A stretch of DNA of 52,649 nucleotides from an uncultured Clostridia bacterium. Its GTDB lineage: Bacteria > Bacillota > Clostridia > Oscillospirales > Ruminococcaceae. Location: positions 1-52,649 of the forward strand of contig CANQNF010000019.1 of the NCBI GenBank assembly GCA_947625125.1. Reading direction: 5' to 3'. Of this stretch, positions 25,331 to 33,090 are shown in pieces (position 1 is the stretch's first letter; each line of letters opens with the position of its first letter). Under the pieces are notes generated by a model. That model was given only the letters and a program-made list of their open reading frames with translations. It was not told the origin of the DNA and searched no databases. The position numbers and the translations under genes are program-made.

Positions 25331-26614
25331 TTACTTTTTCCTTATCTCGGTCTGGCCGCCCATGTAGGGCCTGAGCGCCTCGGGTATCGCCACCGAGCCG
25401 TCCTCCCGAAGATTGTTTTCAAGGAAAGCTATCAGCATTCTCGGCGGAGCGACGACGGTGTTGTTGAGAGTATGCGCAAAATACTTGCCCTTTTCGCCGT
25501 TTACGCGGATCTTTAACCGCCTCGCCTGTGCGTCGGAGAGGTTCGAGCATGACCCGACCTCGAAGTATTTCTGCTGTCTCGGGCTCCATGCCTCGACGTC
25601 GACCGACTTGACCTTTAAATCGGCAAGATCTCCCGAGCAGCACTCAAGCGTTCTTACGGGAATGTCGAGCGTGCGGAAGAAATCGACGGTGTTCTGCAAG
25701 AGCTTCCAGAACCATTCGCGGCTCTCCTCGGGCTTGCAGACGACTATCATCTCCTGCTTTTCAAACTGGTGGATGCGGTAAACTCCCCTTTCCTCGATGC
25801 CGTGGGCGCCCTTTTCTTTTCTGAAGCAGGGCGAATAGCTCGTCAGGGTGAGCGGCAGGTCCTTTTCATCGATGATCTGGTCGATGAATCTGCCTATCAT
25901 CGAGTGCTCCGAGGTGCCTATGAGATAGAGGTCCTCGCCCTCGATTTTATACATCATCGCGTCCATCTCGGCAAAGCTCATGACCCCCTGGACTACCGCC
26001 GAACGGATCATGAACGGGGGCACGCAGTAGGTGAATCCCCTGCCTATCATAAAATCGCGGGCATAGCTTAAAATCGAAGAATGAAGCCTTGCAATGTCGC
26101 CGGTCAGGTAGTAAAAGCCGTTTCCGGCCACGCGTCTTGCGCTGTCCATGTCGACTCCCGCAAGATTTTCCATAATTTCGGTGTGATAGGGTATCTCAAA
26201 GTCGGGGACCTTGGGCTCGCCGAAGCGCTTGAGCTCGACGTTTTCGGCGTCGTTGCGGCCTATCGGCACGTCGTCGTCGATGATGTTCGGAATGACCATC
26301 ATTATCTTCGTGACCTTTTCGGAGAGCTCCGCTTCGAGCTGTTCGAGCTCGGCAAGCCGCTTGGCGCTGTCCGAAACCTGCTTCTTGACTGCCTCGGCCT
26401 CTTCCTTTTGGCCCTTTGCCATCAGTCCGCCGATTTGCTTCGAGAGCCTGTTGCGCTCTGCCCTGAGACCGTCCGCCTCGGTTATCGCCGCACGGTACTG
26501 CTTATCAAGTTCGATAACCTCGTCGACAAGGGGGAGCTTTTGGTCCTGGAATTTTTTCTTTATATTTTCCCTGACCTTGTCGGGGTTCTCCCTGAGAAAT
26601 TTTAAATCGATCAT
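25331..26614 (-). CDS. serS: Serine--tRNA ligase
   Basis: Charges tRNA-Ser and tRNA-Sec with serine. 427 residues, normal length. The N-terminal long coiled-coil arm (about 30-105, rich in Glu/Lys/Ala) reaches for the tRNA; the class II core follows, with the motif 2 segment RKEKGAHGIEERGVYRIHQF near 268-287 and the motif 3 region near 385 (NNTVVAPPRMLIAFLENN). ATG 26614 follows GGAAGG. A parS site touches its stop codon. It is transcribed with the parA-parB strand but separated from parB by an acetyltransferase gene. No T-box is visible in its short upstream region. Confidence 0.97.
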   Translation of the reverse strand: MIDLKFLRENPDKVRENIKKKFQDQKLPLVDEVIELDKQYRAAITEADGLRAERNRLSKQIGGLMAKGQKEEAEAVKKQVSDSAKRLAELEQLEAELSEKVTKIMMVIPNIIDDDVPIGRNDAENVELKRFGEPKVPDFEIPYHTEIMENLAGVDMDSARRVAGNGFYYLTGDIARLHSSILSYARDFMIGRGFTYCVPPFMIRSAVVQGVMSFAEMDAMMYKIEGEDLYLIGTSEHSMIGRFIDQIIDEKDLPLTLTSYSPCFRKEKGAHGIEERGVYRIHQFEKQEMIVVCKPEESREWFWKLLQNTVDFFRTLDIPVRTLECCSGDLADLKVKSVDVEAWSPRQQKYFEVGSCSNLSDAQARRLKIRVNGEKGKYFAHTLNNTVVAPPRMLIAFLENNLREDGSVAIPEALRPYMGGQTEIRKK

Positions 26615-26708
26615 TTTAAATTCCTTCCTTTTTTATATTCAGCTGTCGCAACAAAATGTCGGTTTCAGCGTTTTAGCATATTTTCGGTCGCCGGTAAATC
26701 AGAATTTA

Positions 26709-27221
26709 TCAATCAATTCCAAAGGCCGGGTCATATTTGACCACGCCCTTAACTTGGGGAGCGACGTCCCGTAATTTGAATGCCACGAAGTATTCATCCT
26801 GCACTTCAAATGGCGCTTTTATTCCGTAAAAGCTCGCCGGAAGATAGCCGGCACGCGGATAATATGTCGGGGAACCCAGCACCACCGAGTAGTCATACCC
26901 CAACCGTTTGGCAATATGGTGTCCCTCACGGATAAGCGCCAGCCCGATTCCCCTCCGCTGATATGCCGGAAGAACAGAAAGAGGAGCGAGAGCAAGTTCG
27001 ATGTATTCTCCTATAGTGATTTTGGTAAAAAGGATATGCCCCACGATCTTGCCATCTTCCAATGCCACAAGGGAGAGCTCTGGAATAAAGGATGAAGTGG
27101 CCCTCAGCGCTTTCACAAGCTCCTGCTCGTTTCCATCGCTATGTTCAGCATGAGAAAATGCTTCTTTTACGACATGAAAGACTGTATTATAATCGTCTGC
27201 TCGTTCTTGCCTTATTTCCAT
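26709..27221 (-). CDS. GNAT family N-acetyltransferase (YhbS-like)
   Basis: A 170-residue cytoplasmic acetyltransferase. The acetyl-CoA-binding loop reads LPAYQRRGIGLALI near residues 85-98, matching the Q/RxxGxG/A motif of the family. The SYVVLG-like segment (SVVLGSPTYYPRAGY) is typical of the YhbS group, which acetylates small amines or other unknown substrates. The gene is short-spaced between parB and serS. ATG 27221 has a weak ribosome binding site. Its base composition is less GC-biased than its neighbours, which might hint at later acquisition. Confidence 0.85.
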   Translation of the reverse strand: MEIRQERADDYNTVFHVVKEAFSHAEHSDGNEQELVKALRATSSFIPELSLVALEDGKIVGHILFTKITIGEYIELALAPLSVLPAYQRRGIGLALIREGHHIAKRLGYDYSVVLGSPTYYPRAGYLPASFYGIKAPFEVQDEYFVAFKLRDVAPQVKGVVKYDPAFGID

Positions 27222-27275
27222 ACAAGCACCGCCTTTTTAGAAAATCTTTTATACCGTCAAATTCCGATTTATCTC

Positions 27276-27300
27276 TGCCCCCTATCCCCTATCCCCTAAT
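27276..27300 (-). repeat. Heptamer repeat overlapping the parB stop codon
   Basis: On the minus strand the sequence runs TTAGGGGATAGGGGATAGGGG, two and a half units of AGGGGAT. The last codons of parB (Gly-Asp-Arg-Gly-stop) are read from it. Confidence 0.75.
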
Positions 27301-28136
27301 TTTCCGATGGCTTTCGCTATATCCATCAAATCGTCACGGTCGTAAAACTCCACCGTCACGGTCCCCCCGCCGCCGGATTTTTCGCTCACCTTGCAGACCC
27401 TGCCGGAGGTGTTCTTCAATGACAGTTCGACCTCACGCAAAATCGACGGCTCGCGCTTATTTTTCGGCTTTTTCGCAGGTTTTTCACGGCACAGCGCCTC
27501 CGCCTGCCTTACCGATAACCCGTCGCGTTTTATTTTTAAAAGTATTTCCTCGCGCAGTTTTTTGTCCTCGGTGGACAAAAGCGCCCTCGCGTGCCCGGAG
27601 GTTATCTCCCCTTTTTTCAGGGCTTCAAGCGACTTTTCATCGAGTTCCAAAAGCCTCATCGAGTTCGCGACGGCGGGCCGCGACTTTCCGACGGCCTTTG
27701 AAAGGGCCTCCTGGGTCATGCCCCCGTCCTCCATGAGCTTTTTATAGCCCATCGCCTCTTCAACGGGGTTGAGGTCTTCGCGCTGCAAATTTTCGACAAG
27801 CGCAAGCTGGGCGGTCTGCTCGTCGGAAAGCTCCCTTATATAGACCGGCATTTCCTCGAGTCCCGCCATTCTTGAAGCCCGCCATCTTCGCTCGCCCGCG
27901 ACGATCTGGTAGCCCCCGTCGGGCAGGGGTCTGACCAAAATCGGCTGCAAAACGCCGTGAAGCCTTATGCTCTCGGCCAAAACGCCGAGCGCTTCCTCGT
28001 CGAAATCCCGCCTGGGCTGGTTTTTATTGGGTGAAATTTCGGTTATCCGCAGGGTCCTGGCCTGGAGGTTTCCCGCGTCGTTCTCGGAAAACAGCGCCTC
28101 GAGGCCCATGCCCATGTCCTTTTTAGCTTTGCTCAT
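27282..28136 (-). CDS. parB: Chromosome-partitioning protein ParB (Spo0J)
   Basis: A 284-residue CTP-dependent DNA clamp that loads at parS and organises the origin region. The CTP-binding GERRWRAS motif, an ENLQREDLNP block and a helix-turn-helix follow in order. The residues known to fix specificity are ParB-like: Arg in KSRPAVAN, Ser in ANSMR and Gly in ITSGHAR, matching the parS rather than the Noc type. ATG 28136 has AAAGGAGC upstream; the longer reading runs through a GC-rich repeat. It is separated from parA by 338 bases containing a three-hairpin element. The final residues GDRG are encoded by a heptamer repeat. Confidence 0.95.
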   Translation of the reverse strand: MSKAKKDMGMGLEALFSENDAGNLQARTLRITEISPNKNQPRRDFDEEALGVLAESIRLHGVLQPILVRPLPDGGYQIVAGERRWRASRMAGLEEMPVYIRELSDEQTAQLALVENLQREDLNPVEEAMGYKKLMEDGGMTQEALSKAVGKSRPAVANSMRLLELDEKSLEALKKGEITSGHARALLSTEDKKLREEILLKIKRDGLSVRQAEALCREKPAKKPKNKREPSILREVELSLKNTSGRVCKVSEKSGGGGTVTVEFYDRDDLMDIAKAIGKLGDRG

Positions 28137-28222
28137 CTCATGCTCCTTTGCATTTAAAAAACCGTCGCCGAACCCGTGGGCGGCCCGGTTTCTGCGTAGT
28201 CTGGGCTTCGCGCGAAGCCGAG

Positions 28223-28415
28223 GGCGCGCCTTTTGGGGGTCCGCTACCTCCTGCGCACGCGGAAGTGGGGGCGAAGCCCCCGGGCTCCCCTTTCGGGGAG
28301 CCCGGCCCGAGGCCCCCAAAGGGGGCCTCGAGCCCGACCGGCCGGCAGGCCGGTCGGGGGCTTCGCACGGGGTAAAGACTTCGCAGAATGTGCCGGGGGG
28401 CCGAAAGGCGCGCCC
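28223..28415. repeat. GC-rich three-hairpin element, copy 6 (inside parA-parB)
   Basis: The largest copy. Closing stem GCGAAGCCCC (28271-28280) with GGGGCTTCGC (28357-28366). Inside: CGGGCTCCCC/GGGGAGCCCG (28281-28304), GAGGCCCCC/GGGGGCCTC (28309-28329) and CGACCGGCC/GGCCGGTCG (28335-28356). A further outer stem joins GGGCGCGCCTTT (28223 on) with AAAGGCGCGCCC (to 28415). Flanks TTCTGCG..AGTCT (28190-28202) and AGACT..CGCAGAA (28377-28388) can also pair. It fills the intergenic space between parA and parB. Confidence 0.87.
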
Positions 28416-28474
28416 GGAAGTCAGCTGAAAGCCCGCGGTCAAGCGCTTTGCCGCACGGCTGTCAAAATCTGTAT

Positions 28475-29254
28475 TTACTTTTTGCCGCGAGACTTTATTC
28501 TCTGCAAAAATTCAACGCAAAATTCCTCGTATGCTTCGCTTCCTCGGGACGTGCGGTCGTAGTACATAATGGGCTTGCCGTGGCTCGGGGCCTCAGAAAG
28601 CGCGACGTTTCGCGGTATTACGGTCTCGTAGACGTCCTTGGGGAAGTATTTTTTGACCTCGGCGACGACCTGCGCCGTGAGATTGTAGCGGCCGACATAC
28701 ATCGTGAACAAAATGCCCTCGATATACATTTTCGGGTTGTAGCCGTCCTTTGTCCGCTTTATCGTGTCCATAAGCTGAACAAGTCCCTCAAGACTGTAAA
28801 ATTCGCACTGAATAGGTATCAGAACCGAGTCACAGGCCGTCAGCGCATTTAAAGTTATAAGGCTGAGCGACGGAGGGCAGTCTATCAAAATATAATCGTA
28901 GCGGTCTTTTATCGTCAAAAGCTGCATTTTCAGGCGCATCAGGCGGTTCTCAAAGTTTGCAAGCTCTATCTCGGCGCCTGCGAGCTTTTGCGCTGATGAA
29001 ATAAGAGAAATGCCCTTAAACGCCGTCGGCAGGATGGCGTCCTCGGCTCTTGATTTCCCGATTATGACCTCGTAAACAGTCTCTTTTACGGCCCTTTTGC
29101 GAATTCCGAGGCCGGTGGTGGTATTGCCCTGAGCGTCGACGTCCACGACGAGCACCTTTTTATTCTTTCCGCCGAGCGCCGCCGCAAGATTAACGACCGT
29201 CGTCGACTTCCCGACGCCGCCTTTTTGGTTCGACACGGCGACAATTTTTCCCAT
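28475..29254 (-). CDS. parA: Chromosome-partitioning ATPase ParA (Soj)
   Basis: A 259-residue deviant Walker-type ATPase that binds DNA as an ATP dimer and acts with ParB to separate origins; in Bacillus its relative Soj also controls DnaA. The Walker A box KGGVGKST begins at residue 11, with signature Lys before the Gly pair, and DIDAQGN-like VDVDAQGNTTTG follows; the Walker B segment is ILIDCPPSL near 120. ATG 29254 gives the standard length; the frame stays open upstream without homology. Its promoter lies about 60 bases upstream and a parS site about 20 bases further. Confidence 0.96.
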   Translation of the reverse strand: MGKIVAVSNQKGGVGKSTTVVNLAAALGGKNKKVLVVDVDAQGNTTTGLGIRKRAVKETVYEVIIGKSRAEDAILPTAFKGISLISSAQKLAGAEIELANFENRLMRLKMQLLTIKDRYDYILIDCPPSLSLITLNALTACDSVLIPIQCEFYSLEGLVQLMDTIKRTKDGYNPKMYIEGILFTMYVGRYNLTAQVVAEVKKYFPKDVYETVIPRNVALSEAPSHGKPIMYYDRTSRGSEAYEEFCVEFLQRIKSRGKK

Positions 29255-29308
29255 TTTATTTCCCCCTTTGCATGAAATTTGCGCGCTTGGGGGCGCGTAC
29301 CTGATAAT

Positions 29309-29337
29309 AGTATAGCAAATCCTGCGGCAGGTTTCAA
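29309..29337 (-). promoter_or_regulatory. Promoter of parA
   Basis: On the minus strand: TTGAAA (29332-29337), 17-base spacer, TATACT (29309-29314). A parS site lies 20 bases upstream of the -35 box. Confidence 0.7.
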
Positions 29338-29357
29338 GGGGTTTTGCAAAAATTTTT

Positions 29358-29373
29358 TGTTTCATGTGAAACA
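29358..29373 (+). promoter_or_regulatory. parS site upstream of parA promoter
   Basis: TGTTTCATGTGAAACA, identical to the other parS sites here. ParB spreading from it would cover the parA promoter, so autoregulation is possible. Confidence 0.9.
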
Positions 29374-29470
29374 TTGGGGGCGGGGCTGTGCAAGGGGGGG
29401 CAGAAAACGTGGGTAAAAAAGGCGGTAAAACAGGCTTTGCAGGGTTGAAAGGGGCTGTGAGGAGAAGATG

Positions 29471-29629
29471 ATGTGGAAATTTGATTGGGAGAGCGTTTTG
29501 CTTTGCGGCATCGAGGCAGGGAATCAAAGAGTATGGGCGCATGGCTGCGAGGGCAAAAAGGGGGATTGGCTCCGCAGCCTTATTAAAAGGTGTGTTCGCG
29601 GGCAAGAAATAAAAAAGCAAATGCTGTAA
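29471..29629 (+). CDS. Possible small protein, unknown
   Basis: A 52-codon frame from ATG 29471 (or 53 from 29468) with GAGGAG (29459-29464) about six bases upstream. The product is basic, with three or more tryptophans, and matches nothing I know. It ends seven bases before the repeat cluster. It may be chance; it is the only reading frame in the parA-noc gap with a ribosome binding site. Confidence 0.25.
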   Translation: MWKFDWESVLLCGIEAGNQRVWAHGCEGKKGDWLRSLIKRCVRGQEIKKQML

Positions 29630-29635
29630 CTTGGT

Positions 29636-30163
29636 TAAAAGGTATTCGCGCTGCGCGCTCATGCTATTTTAGCTCACCTCCCCTGACCCCCTCCTCAGGG
29701 AGGGGGCACTCCCGCACGGACATTGGCAGGGAAATCCGTATCATTCCTTACGGAAATTGATACGGATTTTAATATGCCCTCTGCCCCGACCTATGGGAAC
29801 AAGGTATTCGCGCTACGCGCTCATGCTATTTAAGCTCACCTCCCCCCGACCCCCTCCTCAAGGAGGGGTGCGCGCTCGCATGAACCTTAGCAGGAAAAAA
29901 GGCATCTCAAAGACTAAAGCTTTGAGATGCATTTTTATCAACGCTCGCGGCCCGAACCATGGGAACAAGGTATTCGCCACTGCGTGGCTCATACTATTTT
30001 AAGAGCCCCCACCCCCGGCCCCCTCCCCCTGAGGGGGAGGGGGCGGTGCTCGCCATAGCCCCCATGCAAGCCCGGTCGGGGGAGGGGGGATTTTTAGATA
30101 ACATGAGCGAACGGCGGGCATGCCGAGGTCTGCGCAAACTTGCGCGCGAGCGAATACCTTTTC
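29636..30163. repeat. Arm/core palindromic repeat cluster A (three units)
   Basis: Unit 1 (29636-29770): left arm AAGGTATTCGCGC..GCTCATGCTATTTT, a GC block, then a core hairpin with a 12-pair perfect stem AAATCCGTATCA/TGATACGGATTT (29732-29769). Unit 2 (29801-29937): the same arm, then core hairpin GGCATCTCAAAG/CTTTGAGATGC between A and T runs. Unit 3 (29967-30161): left arm and right arm (..GCGAATACCTT) facing each other with no core. Each arm has a small hairpin next to the TATTCG end (GCGC/GCGC or GCCAC/GTGGC). No genes are seen. Confidence 0.85.
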
Positions 30164-30379
30164 CCGGAAAGGTGCGGCCACCGACTCCCCTACTTTAGGC
30201 CCTCGCACCGTCTCATTTATCCTGCCGCAAAACTTTCCGCCACAACTCGCCCTGTTTCACGCACTTTTGACAGGCTTTTACGCGTGCGAAGACGCTTTTA
30301 TAAATAAAAATGACATTATTTAGGAGAAAATGGCCGCTTAGGGCGAAAATTTTAGCTGGAAATCGCAGGAAATATCTGG

Positions 30380-30385
30380 TATAAT
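30380..30385 (+). promoter_or_regulatory. Extended -10 promoter of noc
   Basis: TGGTATAAT, with TATAAT at 30380-30385 and an extended TGG. The -35 region (around 30357) is poor. The parS site begins 14 bases downstream, about at the expected start of transcription. Confidence 0.55.
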
Positions 30386-30398
30386 AATAAAAAAGAAT

Positions 30399-30414
30399 TG
30401 TTTCATGTGAAACA
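30399..30414 (+). promoter_or_regulatory. parS site between noc promoter and gene
   Basis: TGTTTCATGTGAAACA lies over the predicted transcription start and ends just before the ribosome binding site AAAGGAGG (30420-30427). Confidence 0.9.
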
Positions 30415-30435
30415 AATTAAAAAGGAGGATGTGAA

Positions 30436-31260
30436 ATGGCGGCAATTTTTGCGGCAAAAAAGGAAAGAACGGCGGCCAGAGTGGTGGAAATTCCAGTGGA
30501 GCAGATCGCCCCGAACCCCTACCAGCCGAGGAGCGAGTTCAACCAGGGCGAGCTTCTGAGCCTGGCCGCGAGCATCAAAGCGGACGGGATTTTGCAGCCC
30601 CTGACGGTCCGCCAAAAAGGCGAAAAGTTCGAGCTCATCGCCGGCGAGAGACGCCTCAGAGCCGCGATTTTAGCGGGTTTGGGGGCCGTGCCATGCATAA
30701 TTTCCGACGTGTCGGACAGAACGTCGGCGCTTTGGTCGCTCGTCGAAAACATCCAGCGAAAGGACCTCGGATTTTTCGAGGAGGCCGACGCGATCGCCCG
30801 CCTGATCGACTTTTACGGCATGACCCAGGAGGACGCGGCGCTGAGGCTCGGGTACGCGCAGTCGACCCTGGCGAACAAGCTTCGCCTGCGAAAACTCGGC
30901 AGTGAGGAACGGCGGCTGATCGGCGAATATCGGCTCAGCGAACGGCATGCGCGTGCGCTTTTGCGGCTCGACGACCCCGAAGCGCGACTGTCGGCGATAC
31001 GCCAAATCGGCCGCAGAAAGCTTAACGTCGAGGCGTCGGAGCGGCTCATCGACGGGATGCTTGAACGCGAGCGCTACAAGGAGCGGATCCGCAAGGGAAG
31101 CGCCATTTTCGGGGATCTGCGACTGTTCATGAACACCGTGAACAAGGCTGTTGAGACGATGCAGATCGCCGGCGTTGACGTCAACGTCGACAAAAAAGAG
31201 GCCGACGGCGTGCTTGATTATCACATCCGAATCCCTCTGAACAAGGCTGAAAAGGGTTAG
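30436..31260 (+). CDS. noc: Nucleoid occlusion protein Noc (ParB paralogue)
   Basis: A 274-residue ParB-family protein. The CTP motif GERRLRAA, an ENIQRKDLG block and a helix-turn-helix are present. At the four positions known to switch ParB to Noc specificity it has the Noc residues: Gln in AQSTLANK, Lys in ANKLR, Lys in LRKL and Arg in SERHAR. It should therefore bind Noc sites rather than parS and, by analogy with Bacillus, keep division away from the nucleoid. An amphipathic N-terminus (AAIFAAKKER) resembles the membrane-binding helix of Noc. In Bacillus the order is rsmG-noc-parA-parB on one strand; here noc is inverted and flanked on both sides by repeat clusters. Confidence 0.88.
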   Translation: MAAIFAAKKERTAARVVEIPVEQIAPNPYQPRSEFNQGELLSLAASIKADGILQPLTVRQKGEKFELIAGERRLRAAILAGLGAVPCIISDVSDRTSALWSLVENIQRKDLGFFEEADAIARLIDFYGMTQEDAALRLGYAQSTLANKLRLRKLGSEERRLIGEYRLSERHARALLRLDDPEARLSAIRQIGRRKLNVEASERLIDGMLERERYKERIRKGSAIFGDLRLFMNTVNKAVETMQIAGVDVNVDKKEADGVLDYHIRIPLNKAEKG

Positions 31261-31560
31261 ATTTGGAAGATTATGTTTTTTTCAGCATTTTCTCCCCCGG
31301 AAAATACCAAGCATTCGGGCTTTGCGGCTCCCGCCCTTACAAAAAAAGGAACACTGTCTTTGCAGCCGAGAAATCGGCCGGGGCGCCTGTTCGCGCTGAC
31401 CCGTCCCCGCGCACGACCTTCGCGGGCTTGATAAATCCGCGGGCTGCGCCCGAAACCGAGACCGGCTGCCTCCGCCCCCCCTCGCTCGCGAAAGGCTGAG
31501 GCGAGCGCTCCTACAATGCGGAAAGAAAGAAGTCTTGAGGGTTTTGCGGTACCTACTACC
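31261..31560. other. Intergenic stretch without a recognised feature
   Basis: About 300 bases after noc. I see no convincing gene, promoter or terminator. The stretch 31380-31500 is GC-rich with imperfect pairing and could be a decayed copy of the three-hairpin element, but the closing stem cannot be placed. Confidence 0.5.
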
Positions 31561-31564
31561 GGGA

Positions 31565-33087
31565 ATAAGGTATTCGCGCTTCGCCCATACTATCTCAAAG
31601 TCCCCCTCCCCCACCCCTCCCCCAAGGGAGGGGCGATTTCCCCACCAAACTTGGATGAACCCCCGACAGAATCTTTGCAGATTCTATCGGGGGTTTTCCT
31701 GCCCGCCTGCCTCGGCCAACGGGGACAAGGTATTCGCGCTTCGCGCTCATACTATTATAAATCCCCCACCCCCGACCCCCCTCCCCGCCGGGGAGGGGGC
31801 TGCGCTCGCCTCAAACTTCCCGCAAGCCCGGCCGGGGGAGGGGGTACTGAAAATAATATGAGCGAAGCGAATACCTTGTTCTCGCGAGTCGAGCCGGAGG
31901 GTATATCAAAGCCCGCATCAGTTTCCGGGCGGAAACTTATACGGGCTTTCCTACCTAAGTGCGTGCGACAGTTCCCCCTCCTTGAGGAGGGGGTCAGGGG
32001 GAGGTGTTTAAAATAGTATGAGCCACGAAGTGGCAAATACCTTTTAATAATGTCGTACCGTTAGGAATAGCAAATCCCCATCAAAATCCGCAAGGATTTT
32101 GGTGGGGATTTCAATCCTGACCCGGTCAGAGCGCTCTCCCCTCCCCTTGGGGAGGGGCCGGGGGAGGGGGACTAAAAATAGTATGAGCCACGAAGTGGCG
32201 AATACCTTTTAATAATGTCGTACCGTTAGGTATAGTAAATCCACATCATAATCCGCAAGGATTTGATGGGGATTTTCCCGACAAAGTGCGGCGGGTGCGC
32301 TCCCCCCTCCCCCTTGGGGAGGGGCCGGGGGAGGGGTACTAAAAATAGCATGAGCCACGCAGTGGTGAATCCCTTTTAAAAGGGCTAATCGCAGAGAGTC
32401 AGCAAAAAGTCATCTCAACAACCTTTAGGTTTTGAGATGACTTTTTTCCACCAAGGTTCGTGCGGGCGTTCCCCCTCCTTGAGGAGGGGTCAGGGGGAGG
32501 TGACTTAAAATAGCATTCGCGAAGCGAATACCTTTTAAAAGGGTTGTAACGCGAGTGTCATCAAAAAGTCACTTCACAATCCTTAAAGATTTGAAGTGAC
32601 TTTTTCGCACTTAACGCGGTTACCAATTTCCCCCCTCCTTGAGGAGGGGGTCAGGGGGAGGTGACTTAAAATAGCATGAGCGCGTAGCGCGAATACCTTT
32701 TAATAGGGTCGTGGCGGGTCGGGCTTTTTTAGTTCTATGCTACAGGCAAATACCTTTTTATCTCGGGAGGAGCAAGCGGGTAAGTAAATCCCCATCAAAT
32801 CCTTGTGGATTTTGATGGGGATTTTAGCGAGTTGAAGTAGGAGCGCATCTCCCCTCCCCCAAGGGAGGGGTCGGGAGAGGGGGTACTAAAATAGTATGAG
32901 CGCGAAGCGCAAATACCTTGTATAGACGGTTCGCGCAGGAGGTTCATCAAAAAGTCACTTCACAATCCTTAAAGATTTGAAGTGACTTTTTCGCACTTAA
33001 CGCGGTTACCAATTTCCCCCCCTCCTTGAGGAGGGGGTCAGGGGGAGGTGACTTAAAATAGCATGAGCGCGTAGCGCGAATACCTTA
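31565..33087. repeat. Tandem arm/core repeat array B (about 165-bp period)
   Basis: Two units at the left end (31565-31697; 31727-31877) carry left arms. Seven units then follow in one orientation, each made of core hairpin, about 25-base spacer, GC block (CCCTCC..GGAGGGG), AAAATAGYATGAG, a small hairpin and GAATACCTTTT. Arm ends fall at 32043, 32210, 32375, 32536, 32700, 32918 and 33086, a spacing near 165 except for one gap of 218 that holds a degenerate arm (32715-32758). Cores: 31907-31949, 32071-32112, 32236-32276, 32404-32447, 32563-32606, 32785-32824, 32947-32991. No gene is visible in the array. It lies between noc and rsmG. Confidence 0.88.
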
Positions 33088-33090
33088 TCT

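Noticed and set aside
28137-28442. N-terminal extension of ParB
   Set aside because: The frame stays open through the GC-rich three-hairpin element, but the ribosome binding site and family start support ATG 28136.
29255-29662. N-terminal extension of ParA
   Set aside because: It would translate the promoter and parS site, and the added residues show no similarity to the family.
30157-30174. ACCTTTTCCCGGAAAGGT as a Noc site
   Set aside because: Similar at first sight, but the centre is CCCGG rather than CCCGGG, so the half-site spacing is wrong.
31565-33087. CRISPR array or integron cassette array
   Set aside because: The units repeat every 165 bases, but the variable part is a palindrome instead of unique spacers, no cas or integrase gene is near, and the cores are reused.
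29636-33087. Insertion sequence remnants
   Set aside because: No transposase-like frame is present in or near the repeat clusters.
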